Origin: Virgibacillus dokdonensis
Lineage (GTDB): Bacteria; Bacillota; Bacilli; Bacillales; Amphibacillaceae
Direction: 5' to 3'
Length of the DNA stretch: 64,000 bases
NCBI RefSeq assembly: GCF_900166595.1
Contig: NZ_LT745763.1
Span: forward strand, 2,910,986 to 2,974,985
Shown: positions 44,017 through 53,338 of the stretch, piece after piece
Numbering within the stretch: the first letter of the stretch is position 1
How the letters are laid out: every line of letters starts with the position of its first letter
Position numbers and translations under genes: made by a program
The notes under the pieces: model-generated
The model's input: the letters and a program-made list of their open reading frames with translations, nothing else
Databases searched by the model: none
What the model was told of the DNA's origin: nothing

Positions 44017-45834
44017 TTATTCAGCTTTTACTGGTTCTTCTTGCGTTACCGCAATTTCATAGTAATTACCCCAGTTATGTGCTACAGAGTAATTCAATAC
44101 GCGCTTATTCACAGGAACTAATTTTGCGCGATAATTGGTAGGAATGACCGGAACTTCTTCGACCATTAATTCTTGCCATTCTTTATACACTTTCTGACGG
44201 TACTCTAAATCCATAGCATCTCTAGAGACACCTTGCTCTAGAAGTTGATCATTTTCTTCACTTGCATAGCGAGAGAAGTTAAACAGAGCGTCACGTCCAT
44301 ATAATCCTGCTGGGTTGACATCTGTTGCCACACCCCATCCTGCTGCATATACATCGACTTTCGGATCATCGTCACCACTTTGTCCAATTCGATCATAGAA
44401 TGAATTAAACTCTTGTAAACGACCATCTAATAGTTGTACATTTAATCCAACTTTTTTCCAAGATTGAATGTAGTAATTTGCAACTGGTTCAGCCGTTTCT
44501 CCACCAGACATAGAAGCAAAATTAATCACCAAATCTTCGCCATCAGGATTTTCACGCATTCCGTCTCCATCGGTATCCTTATATCCTGCTTCATCTAACA
44601 GTTTCTTTGCTTGTTCTGGATTATATTCGATTCCAAGATTGTCTTGATCATGGAAATCTGGATGTGATGGTGGAATTAATGTTGTCGCATTCCAGCGTAA
44701 GCCATTGTAAAATTGCTTCCCTACAGCTTCATTATCAATGGCGTGTCCCATTGCTTTACGTAAATTCACATCCGCCATTTTCTTATTTGGATCCGGTTTT
44801 ACTTCTTTCTTCTCTTTATCCCAAGTTCCTAATTTGAAGCCGATATAAGAATAAGCCATGTCCACATTCCCTATAAATTCTACATTAGACATATCCGCAT
44901 TGTCTGGATATTGATCTGTAGGAAATTCATGAACCGTATCTACTTCTCCCGATTCTAAAGCTTGTACAACTGTTTTCGGATTCACGACTTTAACTGTAAC
45001 TTCATCTAACTTTGGTTCACCTTGCCAATAATCTTCATTTTTTGTGTATACGACAGCTTCTCCTGGTGTAATACTTTTTACTTTATATGGTCCCATGCCG
45101 ATTGGTTCTTTTCTGACAGCGTCAGACTTTTCCATTTCCGCTATAGGGATATCTTGAAAAACATGCTTTGGTAAAGCGTAAGACCAAATTCCACCGCTTA
45201 ATAAAGAAGGGGATGCTTCTTTGTACGTAATTTTCATCGTTTTCTCATCTACCACTTCAATACCAGAAATAGAATCAGCTTTTCCGTTATGATATTCCTC
45301 CATACCTTCAATAACTGTAAAATCATCGCCATAACGAACACCAGGATAATCAGGGTGACCGATAACTTCATAAGCATATGCCCAGTCTTCAGCAGTTACA
45401 GGCTCCCCATCATGCCAATTTACATTATCACGAATCGTAAACGTAAACACCTTACCACTATCATCTACTTCAAATGTGGCAGCACCATCTTGGGTGAAAT
45501 TATGCGTTTCATCCGCAGATAATAAAGATTCATCAAACCATTTAATAAACTCAACATCATAAGCTCCTGAGTAGAAGTTAAAATTTAACAGCCCTTCGAA
45601 AGCTGTATCTGTGACGACACCAAATTTCAAGTGCCCGCCATCCATCGCTTCGCCTTCATTTTTCGTTTCTACATTAAAATCTTCAATCGAGTAAATTTGA
45701 TCTCCATCTTTTCCAGACTTCTTATCGCCCGATTTATCTGACTTACTCTCGTCATCTCCGCCACAGGCAGCCAGTGTAAGTACTAAACCTAGCAAGAGTG
45801 CGTATAATAAAATACGCCAACGACTTCCTTTCAT
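44017..45834 (-). CDS. oppA: Oligopeptide ABC transporter substrate-binding lipoprotein
   Basis: A 605-residue family 5 solute-binding lipoprotein with a lipobox LTLAACGGD (Cys24) and an acidic linker. Typical segments are DNVNWHDGEPVTAEDWAYAY, PIGMGPYKVKSITPGEAVVY, KNEDYWQGEPKLDEV and LRKAMGHAIDN. It captures peptides outside the membrane. It is the last gene of oppD-F-B-C-A; the order resembles the B. subtilis app operon with the binding protein moved to the end. It also carries a calcium-like DTDGDGMRENPDG loop. Confidence 0.9.
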   Translation of the reverse strand: MKGSRWRILLYALLLGLVLTLAACGGDDESKSDKSGDKKSGKDGDQIYSIEDFNVETKNEGEAMDGGHLKFGVVTDTAFEGLLNFNFYSGAYDVEFIKWFDESLLSADETHNFTQDGAATFEVDDSGKVFTFTIRDNVNWHDGEPVTAEDWAYAYEVIGHPDYPGVRYGDDFTVIEGMEEYHNGKADSISGIEVVDEKTMKITYKEASPSLLSGGIWSYALPKHVFQDIPIAEMEKSDAVRKEPIGMGPYKVKSITPGEAVVYTKNEDYWQGEPKLDEVTVKVVNPKTVVQALESGEVDTVHEFPTDQYPDNADMSNVEFIGNVDMAYSYIGFKLGTWDKEKKEVKPDPNKKMADVNLRKAMGHAIDNEAVGKQFYNGLRWNATTLIPPSHPDFHDQDNLGIEYNPEQAKKLLDEAGYKDTDGDGMRENPDGEDLVINFASMSGGETAEPVANYYIQSWKKVGLNVQLLDGRLQEFNSFYDRIGQSGDDDPKVDVYAAGWGVATDVNPAGLYGRDALFNFSRYASEENDQLLEQGVSRDAMDLEYRQKVYKEWQELMVEEVPVIPTNYRAKLVPVNKRVLNYSVAHNWGNYYEIAVTQEEPVKAE

Positions 45835-45914
45835 GTAAAAACCTCCCTAGTTTGTTTATACGTCATAGGACGCGATCTATACTTAACATCATGTGATGTA
45901 AGCAACATAATCAA

Positions 45915-46817
45915 TTAACCTCTGCGCTGTCTTGCATCTGTAGCACGCTTCAATGCTTCGCCAACATTTCGGACAGCTAACATTAATAAGAAAACCATAA
46001 TCGCTGCTGGCACCCAAATCCACCATCTTAATTCTAGAGTTTGTGGGTTTCTTGCATAACCAAGTAATGTTCCAAGACTTGGGGTATCTTCTGGAAAACC
46101 GAATCCTAAAAAGGACAACCCAGACTCTAAACCGATATTCGCAGCCAAGTTTAACGTCATCGTCACAATAATTAACGAACTTAAATTCGGCAAAACTTGA
46201 AAAAACATAATCTTCCAGTTCGGAGTTCCTAACGTTTTGGAAGCCTGTGCATAATCAAGTTCTCGCTCTTGTAACGCCTTTGAACGAATTAACCGAGCAA
46301 TCCCCATCCAGAGAAATGCAGTCATTATCAATGAGAAAGACCATATACTATATTTAGGCACAATCGCAACAAATACAATAACGATCATTAAAAATGGCAA
46401 AATTAAAAAGAAATCAACAATACGCATCATAATGTTATCGACTGTTCCACCAAAATAACCAGATACAAGCCCGTAAGTAATACCGATAATCCCTGTCATA
46501 AGCGTCACTAAGATACCTATTGATAAGGAGTTGCGCGTCCCAATAATAAGCTGTCCAAAAATATCTCTGCCCCCATAATCCGTTCCTAGCAAAAACTCAC
46601 TAGACGGTGGCTGATTAATAGCAAATAAATCTACTTTAACAATTTCATCTTGATTCAAAAATAAAGATACTCCGTAAACAAGGCTTGTAATAACAATAAG
46701 AAAAATAAAAGATATAAGCGCTACTTTATCTCGCACAATTTCTCGCCAAATTACTTTCGCCATAGAAGGAGCTTTTTCTTGTTCTACCTCTACTACTTCT
46801 ACATTTGAATATTCCAT
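45915..46817 (-). CDS. oppC: Oligopeptide ABC transporter permease C
   Basis: A 300-residue permease with an N-terminal cytoplasmic tail, six helices, and FLLGTDYGGRDIFGQLIIGT, a family-specific stretch after the first helix. The coupling motif is DYAQASKTLGTPNWKIMFFQ, with GLSFLGFGFPEDTPSLGTLL near the C-terminus. It forms the channel with OppB. It lies 30 bases after oppB. Confidence 0.93.
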   Translation of the reverse strand: MEYSNVEVVEVEQEKAPSMAKVIWREIVRDKVALISFIFLIVITSLVYGVSLFLNQDEIVKVDLFAINQPPSSEFLLGTDYGGRDIFGQLIIGTRNSLSIGILVTLMTGIIGITYGLVSGYFGGTVDNIMMRIVDFFLILPFLMIVIVFVAIVPKYSIWSFSLIMTAFLWMGIARLIRSKALQERELDYAQASKTLGTPNWKIMFFQVLPNLSSLIIVTMTLNLAANIGLESGLSFLGFGFPEDTPSLGTLLGYARNPQTLELRWWIWVPAAIMVFLLMLAVRNVGEALKRATDARQRRG

Positions 46818-46847
46818 TTATGTGTCACCTCCATGATAGTCCATTGT

Positions 46848-47810
46848 TTATTTAATTCGAATACGCGGATCTACGAGACTTAAAATAATATCTGATAATA
46901 AGGCGCCTAAAATAGATGCGATTCCAAATAACAAGACAACAGATGTTACGACACTATAATCCCTTTGCAGCACAGATTCCATAAATAACAATCCCATACC
47001 TGGATAGCTGAAAATTGTTTCAATAAAAACGGTCCCGCCAATAAGTCCCGTAATTTCAAAACCGAAATAAGCAGCAATTGGTAATAAGGAATTGCGGAAA
47101 ATATGTCGACGATAAACGCGTGATTCAGAAGCACCTTTTGCTCTTGCCGTAATGACAAAGTCTTTCTGTTTTGTATCAATGATTTCACTACGCAAATACT
47201 GCACCGTATTTACGGTAGTAATTAATGCCATCGCTATCGCTGGTAGCAATAAGTGATTAACTTTACTCATAATATACGCAAATGATCCTGGTTCTAATCC
47301 CGGATCTACACTTCCGCCAGTTGGGAACCAACCTAAACCATAACCAAAAGCCCATAACATCACTAAAGCAAAGATAAATAATGGCGTGGCAAAACCAATA
47401 TACGTGTAACCATTAATTAATTGATCTCGCAATGTATCATTGTAACGTCCACTCGTAATACCTAATGGGATGGCGATGAGATATGTAATGATTAACGTCG
47501 CTAAGGATAACCAGAATGTGTTTACAAGGCGCTGGCCGATTAACTCAGAGACTGGCATCTTAAAGCGAAAAGATTGTCCTAAGTCGCCTTGAATGGCTGA
47601 TGTCACCCAATCTTTATATTGTACATACCATGGATCATTTAGCCCGAGTTTCTCTCGTTGCTCTTCAATTGCTGATGGATCAATATTTGGATCGATTAAA
47701 CCAGACAACGCATCCCCTGGCATTAGTTGTGCCATAATGAATACTAATATACTTAGCAAAACAACTTGTGGCATCGTAATTAACAGTCGTCTAACAATAA
47801 ATTTCCACAT
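46848..47810 (-). CDS. oppB: Oligopeptide ABC transporter permease B
   Basis: A 320-residue permease with the DppB/OppB start (FIVRRLLITMPQVVLLSILV), the LGLNDPWYVQYKDWV loop, and the coupling motif ITARAKGASESRVYRRHIFR. The last helices contain FGFEITGLIGGTVFIETIFS. It lies four bases after oppF in the same operon. Confidence 0.93.
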   Translation of the reverse strand: MWKFIVRRLLITMPQVVLLSILVFIMAQLMPGDALSGLIDPNIDPSAIEEQREKLGLNDPWYVQYKDWVTSAIQGDLGQSFRFKMPVSELIGQRLVNTFWLSLATLIITYLIAIPLGITSGRYNDTLRDQLINGYTYIGFATPLFIFALVMLWAFGYGLGWFPTGGSVDPGLEPGSFAYIMSKVNHLLLPAIAMALITTVNTVQYLRSEIIDTKQKDFVITARAKGASESRVYRRHIFRNSLLPIAAYFGFEITGLIGGTVFIETIFSYPGMGLLFMESVLQRDYSVVTSVVLLFGIASILGALLSDIILSLVDPRIRIK

Positions 47811-47814
47811 GCTA

Positions 47815-48747
47815 TCAACCTTTCTGCGGTAAAGCTACTAAATGGGAGTCAGATATATGGCGTAATGTATACGCTAGACCTTCTTGATCAAAATAATCAT
47901 TATAATTTTGCTGATACTCTTTCTCTACTTCTTCGCGGTATACTTTTTGCTGTTGACGGTTAACTGGATTAATATCTGGGATAGCTGCTACTAAGCGTTT
48001 CGTATAAATATGTTGTGGATGATTAAAAATATCCGCTTTCGTACCCGCTTCCACGTAACGTCCTTTATACATAATGCCAATCTCATCACACATATGCTTT
48101 ACAATGCCTAAATCGTGGCTTATAAATAAGTACGTCAAATTTAAATCCTTTTGAATATCTTGCATAAAGTTAAGGACTTGTGCCTGAACCGAAACATCTA
48201 ATGCAGAAACAGGCTCATCGGCAATAATTAATTTAGGCTTTAAGGCGATTGCTCTTGCAATACCGATCCGTTGCCGTTGTCCACCGGAGAATTGATGCGG
48301 GTATTTTAAAATACTTTCAGGGCTTAACCCTACTTGTTCAAGCAATTCTTGTACGCGTTTTTTTTCTTCTGTTTTCGTTAAGTTTTCAAAGTTTCGCAAC
48401 GGCTCTGCAACAATATCAAGTACTCGTTTTCTGCCATTTAATGAAGAATAAGGATCTTGGAAAATCATTTGAATATCTTTACGAATATCAGACTTTTTGG
48501 ATTTAAAGCCTGCTAAATCTACACCATCAAACTTCACCGTTCCTGAAGTAATATGATTTAAACCGATAATCGCTTTTCCGGTTGTTGTTTTTCCAGAACC
48601 AGACTCTCCTACAAGACCATACGTTTTTCCTCTTTCAATGGAAAAAGACACGCTATCAACAGCCTTTATTGCACCTATTTTACGATTTAAGATTCCCCCT
48701 CGAATGGGAAAATGCACCTTTAAATCGTTTACTTCAAGAAGTGCCAT
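47815..48747 (-). CDS. oppF: Oligopeptide ABC transporter ATPase F
   Basis: A 310-residue ATPase with Walker A GESGSGKTTTGK near residue 43, signature FSGGQRQRIGIARAI, Walker B KLIIADEPVSALD and switch ISHDLGIV. The N-terminal FPIRGGILNRKIGAIKAVD is typical of OppF/DppF. Its start overlaps oppD by 14 bases. It hydrolyses ATP together with OppD to drive peptide import. Confidence 0.93.
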   Translation of the reverse strand: MALLEVNDLKVHFPIRGGILNRKIGAIKAVDSVSFSIERGKTYGLVGESGSGKTTTGKAIIGLNHITSGTVKFDGVDLAGFKSKKSDIRKDIQMIFQDPYSSLNGRKRVLDIVAEPLRNFENLTKTEEKKRVQELLEQVGLSPESILKYPHQFSGGQRQRIGIARAIALKPKLIIADEPVSALDVSVQAQVLNFMQDIQKDLNLTYLFISHDLGIVKHMCDEIGIMYKGRYVEAGTKADIFNHPQHIYTKRLVAAIPDINPVNRQQQKVYREEVEKEYQQNYNDYFDQEGLAYTLRHISDSHLVALPQKG

Positions 48748-49753
48748 GACTTGATTCCCCCTCTACCTTTTCTTCCGGAAAATAAAATTGCTGATAACAG
48801 GTACAACGAACGAAATGCCCTGGTGTTATCTCATGTAGCTCAGGATTTTCTTCATGTGCATCCTCACTAATCCACGGAATTCGTGCTTTAAATCGACACC
48901 CTTCTCGCGGAAGATTTTGCAAGGATGGAACAATTCCTTGAATCACGTGGAGTTTGTCATGCACACTATCTTCAGCCGGAATGGAATTTAAAAGGGATCT
49001 CGTGTATGGATGAAGCGGCTTTTGAAACAACGTATAAACATCCGCAATCTCTACAATTTGCCCTGCATACATAACGGCTACACGATCCGCCATTTCAGCG
49101 ACAACACCTAAATCATGGGTAATTAAAATAACACCTGTATTCATTTGTTCTTTTAAATCATTCATTAAACCAAGTATTTGGGCTTGAATCGTTACATCAA
49201 GCGCTGTAGTAGGCTCATCAGCAATGAGTAGTTCTGGCTTATTAGCAATAGCAATGGCAATCATCACTCGTTGCCTCATTCCACCAGATAATTGATGTGG
49301 GTACTGTTCACAGGTGTACTCTGGACGAGGGATGCCAACTTGATTTAACAAGTGAATAACCCGTTCTTTTCGTTTTGTTTTCGATAGTTGTCGATTATGT
49401 AATAATAAAGCTTCCGCGATCTGATCTTCTACCGTCATCAACGGATTTAACGCTGTTAACGGGTCTTGAAAAATCATCGCCATATCATTGCCTCGTAGCT
49501 TGTTTAATTTCCCAGCTGATAAATGAACAATATCTTCACCTTTAAATTGAATGCTTCCATCTATTTTGGCTTTTGTATGTAATCCCATAATAGAAAATGC
49601 TAAGGCGCTTTTTCCAGAGCCTGATTCACCAACAATCGCTAATGTTTCATTCTTATTAACAGATAAAGAAACATCATCCACAGCGGCATAATAGTCATCA
49701 TTAATACGAAACGATGTTTTAAGATTTTTAATTTCCAAAATGCTATTACTCAT
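48734..49753 (-). CDS. oppD: Oligopeptide ABC transporter ATPase D
   Basis: A 339-residue ATPase with Walker A VGESGSGKSALAFS near residue 40, signature LSGGMRQRVMIAIAI, Walker B ELLIADEPTTALD and switch ITHDLGVV. The C-terminal family region is present (REGCRFKARIPW; GHFVRCTCYQ), though the second Cys of the usual GCxFxxRC pattern is Ile here. GGAGGTC precedes the ATG. First gene of the operon, behind a leader of about 180 nt. Confidence 0.92.
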   Translation of the reverse strand: MSNSILEIKNLKTSFRINDDYYAAVDDVSLSVNKNETLAIVGESGSGKSALAFSIMGLHTKAKIDGSIQFKGEDIVHLSAGKLNKLRGNDMAMIFQDPLTALNPLMTVEDQIAEALLLHNRQLSKTKRKERVIHLLNQVGIPRPEYTCEQYPHQLSGGMRQRVMIAIAIANKPELLIADEPTTALDVTIQAQILGLMNDLKEQMNTGVILITHDLGVVAEMADRVAVMYAGQIVEIADVYTLFQKPLHPYTRSLLNSIPAEDSVHDKLHVIQGIVPSLQNLPREGCRFKARIPWISEDAHEENPELHEITPGHFVRCTCYQQFYFPEEKVEGESSHGTS

Positions 49754-49779
49754 GTTGACCTCCTTCTAAATTCCAATCT

Positions 49780-49806
49780 AAAAAGAAAGAAAATTCTTTC
49801 TTTTTT
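49780..49806 (-). promoter_or_regulatory. A/T palindromic hairpin in the opp leader
   Basis: On the minus strand AAAAAGAAAGAA runs into a complementary TTCTTTCTTTTT with a loop of about three bases and a T-rich 3' end. It lies 27 bases before the oppD start and just ahead of its ribosome site, so it could attenuate transcription or affect initiation. Confidence 0.45.
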
Positions 49807-49939
49807 ACTTTCAAAAATTGGTTTTGTGTTGTTTTAATTTTTCTGACATTTAATCTAGTGACATGGTGCCTATTCCATTCGTATATAACGACACATAAGA
49901 GTTTAGATTATTGTAAACTAAAATAAAATAATTATTTGT

Positions 49940-49968
49940 ATTATACGGTAAAAGACCTCCCTAATCAA
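49940..49968 (-). promoter_or_regulatory. Promoter of the opp operon
   Basis: On the minus strand TTGATT (49963-49968), a 17-base spacer and a perfect TATAAT (49940-49945). The predicted start is near 49933. The remaining stretch to 50270 is AT-rich with two TTGACA-like boxes on the plus strand near 50111 and 50145, but no gene follows them. Confidence 0.75.
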
Positions 49969-50270
49969 GTTTTTATTTAAAGAGAATATTTTTATTTCAT
50001 AAAATTTTGCGAATATATTCTTATTAAATAAAATATTCCGTCTTTTTTTATAAACATAGAACACATCATACTATTTTAACTTATTGTTCTTTTCTGGCAG
50101 TGCTACTATTGACAGAAAAAACTTGGTTTATTAGTACATATTCTTGACAAAAGGCCCAGTTATTTTACTTACACGACCGTAGAGGTTTTCTTTTATCCCC
50201 CAAGGATTGTTTAATACCACTTTCAGGTAGTGCTAGACTTTTTTTTTTTAAACAAACTCAAAAGAAAAAA

Positions 50271-50307
50271 GAGCTGATAGCCCCTAATCTGCAGGGTATA
50301 ACAGCTC
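50271..50307 (-). terminator. Terminator of the lipase gene
   Basis: GAGCTGATA-GCCCC (50271-50284) pairs with GGGTATAACAGCTC (50294-50307) apart from one bulge. On the minus strand six T follow. It lies about 30 bases after the stop codon. Confidence 0.85.
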
Positions 50308-50338
50308 GTATTACGCAAGAGGAATTCATTTTTATTTG

Positions 50339-51907
50339 TTATTCAGATAGATAAACAGAATCAACCACTGTCCGTTTAAAAGGCGATCCAGAAATTGTCT
50401 CGCCATTTATATCCATCGTAATATTGTAGCTTCGATTCTTTTTTAACTGCGAAAATTCTTTTGATAATAGAGGTAAGCCTTTCGACGTGGCAGTCACTAC
50501 AGGAATTTGCTGTCCTGATTCCACAATTGTATAGTGTACTTCTATACTCTCTTCTTTCACCTGCTTTTTATTCGTTTTCCATTTGCTATCGCTTCCACGA
50601 TCTTGTGTCTCTGATAGAATTTGCTTTTGAATTGCTTTATCATATTGACCATGCAATAAATAGGCGTTTTTCTTCTCACTACGCATTTTTAATGACCATT
50701 CTCCAGCTGAAGGTTGATTGATTTGTATGTGATACCCCGTCGCTCCAGCGAAAAAACCACCCTCCTGTTGCGTCACTTGCACATCGTCATAAACTTTTCC
50801 ATTCGGATCAATAAGTTCTACACGTTGGAGTGGATTAGCTGTGTACAACTGTATATTTACCTTGTCAATAGCGTCTTCGATTGGAAATAGATGCTTTTCA
50901 GCTTTGTTATTCCTTAATGCATCGCCGTGTACATATTGCTCTGTTTTTGCAGTCTTTGAGATTTGTTCCTTATAAATCAAATAATCCCGACTCGGGTTAT
51001 TCCCCTGCAACACATCGTCTTGTATGATAGGAAAGATACGATTACTTCGGATAGAAGTATGGTTCCAATCCCCAATTGCAACTTCTTCTCCTTTAGGCAG
51101 ACGACTGCTCACAGTTGTTACCACGCCATCATTATCACCGTAACTGGATAAATACATTCCTCCAAACCATGTCGATGAAAATACCGATCCCCAATCCGTA
51201 CCACCTAAAGTGTAATAATCATTTACATAGGCATAGGTTTCTTCATCTGTCAAAGAACGAAAATGTTCCATATATCCGGTCTCAACCGCAGATGTTCCTT
51301 CACCTCGCATCCCGAGTAATTCAGCTAGCCAACCAGCCCAACTACTATTAGCCAAGTCCGCTAGTTCGGATCCATGATGCGGACTAGATAGAGTAATAAT
51401 ACGATCTATATATTGCCAAGCTCCGTAATAAGTTGCCGCAGCTTGCGCATCAACGCCACCTTTACTGTACGCAATAATCGTAATTGGCTTCCCTTGGAAT
51501 TGATCTGAAATTTCCGTAATTTTTTCAGCGAGCAATTTTCCATTATCCCACATATCGGCAGAAGCGCCACCTGCATCATGAAGCTGGATAAAAACCGTTT
51601 CATATCCCGCTTCAAAAGCAGCTTCATACAATCCACCATCCTCCCAAAATACTTGTGCCACATTGTTTAAACCAGGCACAAATAAAAGCAAAGGGGCGTC
51701 AGGTATTGGATTAGTTGGCGTCTCTCCTACAAACCATTCCCCTGGCGTTTCATCATTTCCGTTATCTCCCTTCCCCATTGCAGACCCTTTTGTTTCTTCA
51801 TGAAGCTGTTTGGCTTCCGACAAACTTTGCGATTGTGCAATAGCATAAGATGGAGTGGACAATAGCAATAAACCGAACAACAACGACAGAAATAAGCGTT
51901 TCGCCAT
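50339..51907 (-). CDS. Secreted lipase/esterase-like alpha/beta hydrolase
   Basis: A 522-residue secreted protein with a clear signal peptide (residues 1-24, cleavage near SYAIA-QS). The hydrolase domain (about 60-310) has the oxyanion part LLLFVPGLNN, nucleophile Ser in IIAYSKGGVDAQ, SSPHHGS, Asp in SSYGDNDGVVT and His in GDWNHTSIR. The AxSxG nucleophile elbow is that of bacillary lipases. The remaining 200 residues form a beta-rich C-terminal region (TANPLQRVELIDPNGKVYDD; AGEWSLKMRSEK) resembling pre-peptidase or cohesin-like binding domains. Substrate not assigned. Confidence 0.85.
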   Translation of the reverse strand: MAKRLFLSLLFGLLLLSTPSYAIAQSQSLSEAKQLHEETKGSAMGKGDNGNDETPGEWFVGETPTNPIPDAPLLLFVPGLNNVAQVFWEDGGLYEAAFEAGYETVFIQLHDAGGASADMWDNGKLLAEKITEISDQFQGKPITIIAYSKGGVDAQAAATYYGAWQYIDRIITLSSPHHGSELADLANSSWAGWLAELLGMRGEGTSAVETGYMEHFRSLTDEETYAYVNDYYTLGGTDWGSVFSSTWFGGMYLSSYGDNDGVVTTVSSRLPKGEEVAIGDWNHTSIRSNRIFPIIQDDVLQGNNPSRDYLIYKEQISKTAKTEQYVHGDALRNNKAEKHLFPIEDAIDKVNIQLYTANPLQRVELIDPNGKVYDDVQVTQQEGGFFAGATGYHIQINQPSAGEWSLKMRSEKKNAYLLHGQYDKAIQKQILSETQDRGSDSKWKTNKKQVKEESIEVHYTIVESGQQIPVVTATSKGLPLLSKEFSQLKKNRSYNITMDINGETISGSPFKRTVVDSVYLSE

Positions 51908-52467
51908 TTTTTCTCCTCCATTTTAAATTTGTCATCTATAGAAACATCATTAGACAATGATGGGATTTGCAAGATGTCTGGAAAGCATCTAATTCTACGA
52001 AAATAACATAATGAATAAAATCGAGATGGTGGATTTTCAACATGTATCATAATAACTACGTTGGAACGAAAATAGGGAGTGTGTTCATCCTTCCTATTAG
52101 TACTGATTCCCAGTTTATAAATTAGGGTTATATGCTGAACAGCAGAAAATAAGCACTTATTTGCCTTTTTTCAAAGAGGTCTTTCCCGTCTTACGCAAGT
52201 TGTATGAACAATCCGTAATGAAATCCTTCTGTGAATTGTTCACTGGCTTTATAAGATCAATGTACATGATTTTTTATAATTTGAACATCCGTTATTCGTC
52301 CTGTGAAAATAATCCTAGAAAATAGTAATGGGATGGACCGCTGAAAAGTGCGTTTTGCTTGAGTAAACCATCCTGCTTTCATGTTTGATGACTGACTAAA
52401 GCTAGCATAGCGAATTATTATACTATAAAAATAATGTTAATTTATCTTAACATAATGGTAACTCAAC
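51908..52467. other. Non-coding stretch with a possible gene remnant
   Basis: No gene with a start and ribosome site is visible. At 52107-52325 the plus strand has a 72-codon frame without initiation codon, reading YLPFFKEVFPVLRKLYEQSV and ELFTGFIRSMYMIFYNLNIR. Composition is protein-like, so it may be debris of a lost gene. An inverted repeat GGATGG/CCATCC spans about 52332-52372. Confidence 0.3.
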
Positions 52468-52496
52468 TTGACATTACATCCGCTATCTCATACACT
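52468..52496 (+). promoter_or_regulatory. Sigma-A promoter of the XRE regulator operon
   Basis: TTGACA (52468-52473), a 17-base spacer and TACACT (52491-52496), 75 bases before the regulator start. Confidence 0.65.
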
Positions 52497-52570
52497 ATTT
52501 GTAACCTCTACATATATGTTTGAAGGAATCACTCGCGCATTGGAAGTTCTCTAGGAAGGAGATGGCTTTC

Positions 52571-52777
52571 GTGAAATTAAACAATCGTGTAAAAGAACTA
52601 CGAGCGCGATTTGATTTAACGCAAGAGCAACTCGCCAAAAAAGTAGGCGTAACCAGACAGACCATTGCTGCCATTGAAAAAGGCGATTATGTACCATCCT
52701 TACTTTTGGCATTAAACATATGCAAAGTGTTCCATCTTCCTATGGAAGAAACTTTTTGGTTATTGGAGGACGATTAA
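52571..52777 (+). CDS. Small XRE-family transcriptional regulator
   Basis: From GTG 52571 (AAGGAG nine bases upstream) the protein has 68 residues and is almost only an HTH: NNRVKELRARFDLTQEQLAK, KVGVTRQTIAAIEKGDYVPS. This is the YgzD/YozG-type compact regulator. An upstream ATG at 52520 would add 17 residues unlike the family. It is coupled to the membrane-protein gene three bases downstream, a common two-gene arrangement in which the regulator controls its own operon. Confidence 0.88.
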   Translation: MKLNNRVKELRARFDLTQEQLAKKVGVTRQTIAAIEKGDYVPSLLLALNICKVFHLPMEETFWLLEDD

Positions 52778-52780
52778 AAG

Positions 52781-53245
52781 ATGAGATTAAAATGGGTGTT
52801 CTTTATTAACGTATTGTTATTGTTGCTAGCTGCTTGGGGATTTATTCCTATTTATTCATTTGGAATGCAAGTAGCCAATGCGATTAAAGGTGAGAGCACA
52901 GGAGAATGGATTAATATTACACCGACGATCATTTTTTTATTCATCTGTTTAGGGGTTGGGGTCTTGATGTACAGACATAATGCAAAGAAACATAAGCGTA
53001 TGCTATTGAAATTATTCATGCCTGTAGAGTTTTCTGAACAAGATGAACGTGAAAAAATGATTAACGCTCACGCTTGTCGTAAAGTTTATCTTTTCATGCC
53101 ATTGATTTTTGGGATAATCCTTTTTTTAATGGGCTTGTATCCATTCATAGCTGACACGTTTCCTTCTTATCCGATGTTACTTTTATTCATCTTTCCGATT
53201 GCACAAATTACAATCTACTATTTATCTGTACGTAACAAATTTTAA
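52781..53245 (+). CDS. Membrane protein partnered with the XRE regulator
   Basis: A 154-residue protein with four membrane segments (about 5-28, 45-62, 100-118 and 128-146) and a cytoplasmic loop with EFSEQDEREKMINAHACRK. The loop motif resembles the DUF2178-type membrane proteins that accompany small XRE regulators. Function unknown. Its ribosome site lies in the last codons of the regulator. Confidence 0.65.
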   Translation: MRLKWVFFINVLLLLLAAWGFIPIYSFGMQVANAIKGESTGEWINITPTIIFLFICLGVGVLMYRHNAKKHKRMLLKLFMPVEFSEQDEREKMINAHACRKVYLFMPLIFGIILFLMGLYPFIADTFPSYPMLLLFIFPIAQITIYYLSVRNKF

Positions 53246-53338
53246 CTACTAGTCATAAGAAACACATTTACATTGTACAACAAGAAGCCGCTCTGCCTGC
53301 TTAAAATGCACTTCCAGGCAAAGCGGTTACTGGGTGCG

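Noticed and set aside
52107..52325. 72-codon frame reading YLPFFKEVFPVLRKLY
   Set aside because: There is no start codon or ribosome site at the beginning and I recognise no family; mentioned only as possible debris.
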